From assembly GCA_904501885.1 (NCBI GenBank), contig CAJGCP010000008.1, forward strand, positions 1-64,000: a stretch of 64,000 nucleotides of DNA, in the 5' to 3' direction. The notes below the pieces were generated by a model. The model had not been told where the DNA came from. It did not search any database and worked only from the letters and a program-made list of their open reading frames with translations. Source of the DNA: an uncultured Acetatifactor sp. GTDB lineage: Bacteria; Bacillota; Clostridia; Lachnospirales; Lachnospiraceae. A program made the translations under genes and the position numbers. Below, piece after piece: positions 60,437 through 64,000 of the stretch. Positions within the stretch are counted from its first letter, which is position 1. Each line of letters begins with the position of its first letter.

Positions 60437-61315
60437 ATGATTACACAAAAAGAAGAACTGTTATTACCGATGAAACGGGACTATAAGTCCAGGATGTTTA
60501 CGATGATATTCAGTAAAAAGGAAGAACTATTGGAGTTGTATAATGCTGTCAGCGGGAAACAGTACACCAACCCAGAAGCACTGACAATCAACACCCTAGA
60601 AAATGCAATCTATATGTCCATGAGCAATGATGTTTCATTTATCATAGACAGCAGATTGTCCCTGTACGAGCATCAGTCCACATACTGTCCGAACATTCCG
60701 CTTAGGCTTTTTCTCTATCTGGCAGATTTGTATTCTGGCATGATAAAGGATAAGAATATCTACGGAACAAAGAAAATCATGATACCGCCACCTCATTTCA
60801 TTGTGTTCTACAATGGATCGGAGAAACGGGATGAGACAGAAGTAATGAAACTGTCGGATTTATACGAGATTCAGGAAGCGGATGTGGATTTGGAACTCAA
60901 GGTAGTGATGATTAATATCAACCGTGGCAACAATCAGCAGTTGATGGATACCTGCCGCACTCTAAGGGATTATTCGGAGTACATATATCGTATGCGCGAG
61001 TATGCTAAAAAGGAGCCGATAGAAATTGCAGCAGAGCGTACTATCACAGAGTGCATACGAGAGGGAATATTGAAGGAGTTTCTGGAACAGAACAGAGCGG
61101 AGGCGATGGCGATGAGTATTTACGAATATGATGAAGAGAAACATATGAAGATGGAGCGTGAAGATGCTTTTGCAGATGGAAGCCGTGAAGGCCAAACCCG
61201 TATGCTAACATTAATCCAAAAAATGACGGAAGATGGAATGGTGGAGCAGATTCCTAATTTAACGTCTCCGGACTTTTTGGAAGAAATGCTGAGCAAATAT
61301 GATTTGGCACGATAA
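60437..61315 (+). CDS. Rpn-type PD-(D/E)XK nuclease (transposase-like)
   Basis: The 292-residue protein matches the Rpn / PD-(D/E)XK nuclease family transposases. The N-terminal half carries the nuclease core with NDVSFIIDSRLSLYEHQST, holding the Asp and Glu residues, and the IPPPHFIVFYNG strand. The C-terminal part is helical with RTITECIREGILKEFLEQNR. Such genes promote RecA-independent recombination and may act in phage defence. It is AT-rich and stands alone between rny and an aminotransferase gene, as an acquired gene would. Confidence 0.82.
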   Translation: MITQKEELLLPMKRDYKSRMFTMIFSKKEELLELYNAVSGKQYTNPEALTINTLENAIYMSMSNDVSFIIDSRLSLYEHQSTYCPNIPLRLFLYLADLYSGMIKDKNIYGTKKIMIPPPHFIVFYNGSEKRDETEVMKLSDLYEIQEADVDLELKVVMININRGNNQQLMDTCRTLRDYSEYIYRMREYAKKEPIEIAAERTITECIREGILKEFLEQNRAEAMAMSIYEYDEEKHMKMEREDAFADGSREGQTRMLTLIQKMTEDGMVEQIPNLTSPDFLEEMLSKYDLAR

Positions 61316-61450
61316 ATAAGGATAAGTAGTTTTGGCATCAACAAGATATCGATGATAACAATGAGGGGAGACCGTATATGGTCTCCCTTATTTTGAGCAT
61401 TTTTACCGAAGAAATTGTTTAAAATATAGTCAAAATTGACAGAATAATGC

Positions 61451-61479
61451 TTGATTTCTACAACACTCTATAGTAAGAT
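61451..61479 (+). promoter_or_regulatory. possible sigma-A promoter of the aminotransferase gene
   Basis: TTGATT (61451-61456), 17 bases and TAAGAT (61474-61479). A competing TTGACA lies about 20 bases upstream with a poorer -10. Confidence 0.45.
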
Positions 61480-61559
61480 AGGGGAAATGTATAATTGTAT
61501 ACAATTATTCAATCTATAAAGAAATTGCTAAAAATGATATTGCAATGGATGGAGGGAAC

Positions 61560-62849
61560 ATGGCATTATATCAGGATTTAGACAGAGAAACTCTGTTAGA
61601 AATGAAAGCAAAATTAGAGAAGGAATATGCAGATGTGAAGGGCAGGGGCCTGAAACTGGATATGTCCAGAGGTAAGCCCGGTGCATCTCAGTTGGCGCTT
61701 ACCATGCCTATGTTGGATGTGATTAACAGTCACTCTGATATGCACACCAAGTTGGGAAATGATACCCGTAACTACGGTGATCTGGATGGTATCGGGGAAT
61801 GTAGAAGATTGCTCGCCGGTATGATGGGCGTGGAAAAGGACAATGTAGTAGTTTGTGGAAATTCTAGTTTGAATATTATGTACGATAGTATTGCCCGTTC
61901 CATGACTCATGGCGTGAACGGATGTACTCCCTGGTGTAAACAGGAGAAGGTGCGTTTCCTTTGTCCTGTGCCCGGATACGACAGACATTTCAAAATCACG
62001 GAATATTTCGGTATTGAGATGATTAATATTCCTCTGCACGAGGATGGCCCGGATATGGATATGGTGGAAGAGTACGTGAACAATGACCCTACCGTGAAGG
62101 GCATTTGGTGCGTGCCGAAGTATGCGAATCCCACTGGAATTTCATATTCCGATGAGACGGTACTTCGTTTTGCTCATCTGAAACCCGCGGCGGAAGATTT
62201 TCGAATTTATTGGGATGATGCTTATTCCTTGCATCATTTATATAAAGATAAAAAAGACCGAGTGAAGAATATTTTAGAAGCATGTGAGCAGGCAGGCAAT
62301 CCGGATATGGTTTATATTTTTGCCTCCACCTCCAAGATTTCCTTCCCCGGAGCAGGTGTGGCTGCCATTGCTTCTTCCTTGAAGAACTTAGAGTATATTG
62401 AAGGCCAGATGACCATCCAGACCATCGGTCATGATAAAATCAATCAGCTCCGCCATGCCCGTTTTTTCAAAGACATTCAAGGCCTGAAGGAGCATATGTC
62501 TAAGCATGCGGATTTGTTGCGCCCCAAGTTTGAGGCGGTGCTTTCTGCGCTGGATAAGGAATTGTCCGGCACGGGCATTGGTACCTGGACCAAACCCTTG
62601 GGAGGATACTTTATTTCCTTCAATGCCATGGAAGGCTGTGCGAAGGCCATTGTAGCCAAGTGCAAGGAGGCCGGCGTGACCATGACCGGTGCGGGAGCAA
62701 CTTACCCCTACGGCAAGGATCCCTTAGATAGCAATATCCGAATCGCCCCTACCTTTCCTTCTTCTGAAGAAATGGCAATGGCAACGGAGCTTTTTATTCT
62801 TTGCGTGAAATTGGTGAGTGTGGAGAAACTGCTGGAGAAAATGGCATAA
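61560..62849 (+). CDS. PLP-dependent aminotransferase (AspT/MocR-like class I)
   Basis: The 429-residue enzyme belongs to the class I/II aminotransferase branch that includes corynebacterial AspT. It has LDMSRGKPGASQLAL near the start, GNSSLNIMYDS, the NPTGISYSDE loop, YWDDAYSLHHL and the Lys that binds pyridoxal phosphate in ASTSKISFPGAG. Aspartate-2-oxoglutarate transfer is the likely reaction. ATG at 61560 with GGAGGG upstream is used. Confidence 0.88.
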   Translation: MALYQDLDRETLLEMKAKLEKEYADVKGRGLKLDMSRGKPGASQLALTMPMLDVINSHSDMHTKLGNDTRNYGDLDGIGECRRLLAGMMGVEKDNVVVCGNSSLNIMYDSIARSMTHGVNGCTPWCKQEKVRFLCPVPGYDRHFKITEYFGIEMINIPLHEDGPDMDMVEEYVNNDPTVKGIWCVPKYANPTGISYSDETVLRFAHLKPAAEDFRIYWDDAYSLHHLYKDKKDRVKNILEACEQAGNPDMVYIFASTSKISFPGAGVAAIASSLKNLEYIEGQMTIQTIGHDKINQLRHARFFKDIQGLKEHMSKHADLLRPKFEAVLSALDKELSGTGIGTWTKPLGGYFISFNAMEGCAKAIVAKCKEAGVTMTGAGATYPYGKDPLDSNIRIAPTFPSSEEMAMATELFILCVKLVSVEKLLEKMA

Positions 62850-62955
62850 GCAAAGATGCTGCCTGAAAAAGCCGCAGGCGGCGATGCTTTTATGGCATAT
62901 CAGGAATGTGGCGCGCATACAATGGATTGTCCTAAGTAAATCAAGGGGGTCATCC

Positions 62956-63555
62956 GTGTTTATGGCAAAAAGTATGTTACTACGAAAAATAGAAAAACCG
63001 ATAGCCCTATGGTGTATCGGTTTTTTTGTTGGAATTCTTTTGACGAATCTGACAAAAGGATTATGGATAGAAGGGGAATTGTTCGATGTAGATTCCCTCT
63101 ATTATTTGAAATATATGACCATGGACAAAGGGGCATATTTTGGCTTTGTGCTGTGGGAACGCTGGAAGGTGGTGGGAATATTATTGATTTTGGCCACCAC
63201 ATATTTGGGTCATATTGTGGGAAGAGGTGCGGTACTTTGTTATGGCACGGCATTCGGGGCGTTCCTCTCTGTATTGTCCGTCCGATATGGCGTGAAAGGG
63301 TGCCTGTTTGGACTGCTGAGTACCTTCCCGCATTTCCTGCTTTATGTCCCGGCGTTTGTGTCTCTACTGTTTTTTTGCGAAGAAATATTTTTCCGTATCT
63401 ATCATAAAAAAGAAGCGCTGGATTGGAAAAATAAAAAAAGTGTATTGCAGCAGGGGGCACGTTTGACGGGGATTTTGGTTACCATTTTTGCGGGATGTGT
63501 ATTGGAAGTATATATCAACACACCGCTGATTATGGGGGTTTTGAAGATATTTTGA
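62956..63555 (+). CDS. spoIIM: SpoIIM-like membrane protein
   Basis: The protein of about 199 residues has five to six membrane segments and resembles SpoIIM, with GFFVGILLTNL near the start and LFGLLSTFPHFLLYVPAF in the middle. SpoIIM holds the engulfment peptidoglycan hydrolase complex (SpoIID, SpoIIP) in the mother cell membrane. Overall similarity is moderate. GTG at 62956 has AAGGGGGT five bases upstream; ATG at 62962 is an alternative. It ends at a terminator before the ECF sigma gene. Confidence 0.68.
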   Translation: MFMAKSMLLRKIEKPIALWCIGFFVGILLTNLTKGLWIEGELFDVDSLYYLKYMTMDKGAYFGFVLWERWKVVGILLILATTYLGHIVGRGAVLCYGTAFGAFLSVLSVRYGVKGCLFGLLSTFPHFLLYVPAFVSLLFFCEEIFFRIYHKKEALDWKNKKSVLQQGARLTGILVTIFAGCVLEVYINTPLIMGVLKIF

Positions 63556-63559
63556 CGAG

Positions 63560-63590
63560 TAACCGTATGGAGTTCCATGCGGTTATTTTA
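63560..63590 (+). terminator. intrinsic terminator after the spoIIM-like gene
   Basis: AACCGTATGG, loop AGTT and CCATGCGGTT (one T-G pair) are followed by ATTTTAAATT. Confidence 0.6.
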
Positions 63591-63601
63591 AATTGTGTAA
63601 A

Positions 63602-63630
63602 TTGTCCAGATAATTTAGAAAATATAAAAT
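63602..63630 (+). promoter_or_regulatory. sigma-A promoter of the ECF sigma gene
   Basis: TTGTCC (63602-63607), 17 bases and TAAAAT (63625-63630). Confidence 0.6.
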
Positions 63631-63696
63631 GGTATTTTCATTATCGAAGATAATTGGTAAAATCAGGGTAACAGATCAAAATTGGAGACTCCCACT

Positions 63697-64000
63697 ATGA
63701 AAGACAAAAGAATACTGAACGAAATCAACGATGAGTTCGAGGCGTTCTACAAGGAACACTTTAGAACCGTTGCGAAGCATGTGCATCGTAAGGTAAGTAA
63801 TGAACAAATCGTGGAGGATGTAACACAGGAAACTTTTTATCTGGCCTTAGTAAAATGGGACCAGGTAAAGAATTCGGATGCGCCTCTGCGATGGTTATAT
63901 CAAACGGCAAACTATAAACTCCAAGAATTGCAACGCAAGGCAATCACTCATCCCACGGTTCCTTTGGACGAAGTGGGAGAAATGCCTGTGTCAGAGGATG
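63697..64000 (+). CDS. ECF-type RNA polymerase sigma factor, cut by the window end
   Basis: The first 101 residues show a sigma-70 region 2 of the extracytoplasmic-function kind: FEAFYKEHFRTVAKHVHRKV and the VEDVTQETFYLALVKWDQV segment that contacts core polymerase and the -10. Region 4 would lie beyond the window. TTGGAG precedes ATG. A promoter of ordinary type lies 67 bases upstream. An anti-sigma gene would be expected next, outside the window. Confidence 0.85.
   Translation, partial: MKDKRILNEINDEFEAFYKEHFRTVAKHVHRKVSNEQIVEDVTQETFYLALVKWDQVKNSDAPLRWLYQTANYKLQELQRKAITHPTVPLDEVGEMPVSED

Noticed and set aside
1..64000. tRNA, rRNA, CRISPR array, riboswitch, insertion sequence or prophage
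   Set aside because: No cloverleaf with a GTTCGA-type arm, no repeat-spacer pattern, no T-box before trpS and no phage structural genes were seen on reading; small RNAs could still be missed.

Overview
The window looks like chromosome of a spore-forming clostridium of the Lachnospiraceae type. The evidence is a forespore sigma-factor operon (spoIIAA-spoIIAB-sigF), five spoVA genes, a Spo0A-type DNA-binding protein, AGGAGG-type ribosome binding sites throughout, a pyrophosphate-type phosphofructokinase, and several families (DUF5721, DUF6056, DUF6020) that I know mainly from this family. By eye the base composition is moderate, with a few clearly AT-richer patches. I saw no rRNA, tRNA, CRISPR array, prophage or insertion sequence.

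Layout. 0.1-3.4 kb: a tiny protein and a zinc-ribbon/TPR membrane protein, then the SigF operon. 3.6-31.2 kb: what reads like an ancestral sigF-spoVA cluster pulled apart. spoVAB-spoVAA (4.9 kb), spoVAC (9.8 kb), spoVAD (22.6 kb) and spoVAE (30.8 kb) are all on the plus strand and in order, but separated by unrelated genes: a heterodimeric ABC exporter, a DinD/XRE patch fused to tcdA, a membrane protease, a peptide ABC importer, a calcium-type P-ATPase, trpS, an ADP-ribose module (macro domain, vWA, ADP-ribosylglycohydrolase), an MqsR-type toxin with an MqsA-Panacea antitoxin, ridA, a shikimate-kinase-like gene and a DMT exporter. Each separated spoVA unit has its own candidate SigG/SigF promoter (GNAT(A/T), 17-18 bases, NATANTA).

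31.2-44.2 kb: DUF5721 and pyrophosphate-phosphofructokinase (minus), a cell-wall amidase, argG-DUF1294 (minus) with an ArgR-like control region, an orphan solute-binding protein, comEA-comEC with an AT-rich LPD3-like gene at the end, holA (minus), and a Spo0A effector domain without a receiver. 44.3-56.7 kb: glgA and a SpoVB/MurJ-type flippase, rqcH (minus), then a housekeeping operon yicC-gmk-rpoZ-rimO-pgsA-cinA followed by two multi-spanning membrane proteins. 56.8-64 kb: recA with two LexA boxes, recX, rny, an Rpn-type nuclease, an aminotransferase, a SpoIIM-like protein and the start of an ECF sigma factor gene cut by the window end.

The strongest leads are the dispersed spoVA genes with matching promoters, the receiver-less Spo0A protein, the DinD plus XRE-TcdA fusion with a palindromic operator, the MqsR/MqsA-Panacea pair, and the macro-vWA-ARH module. 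Function calls come from motif recognition by reading; no database search was run. All promoter, operator and terminator calls are sequence patterns only.
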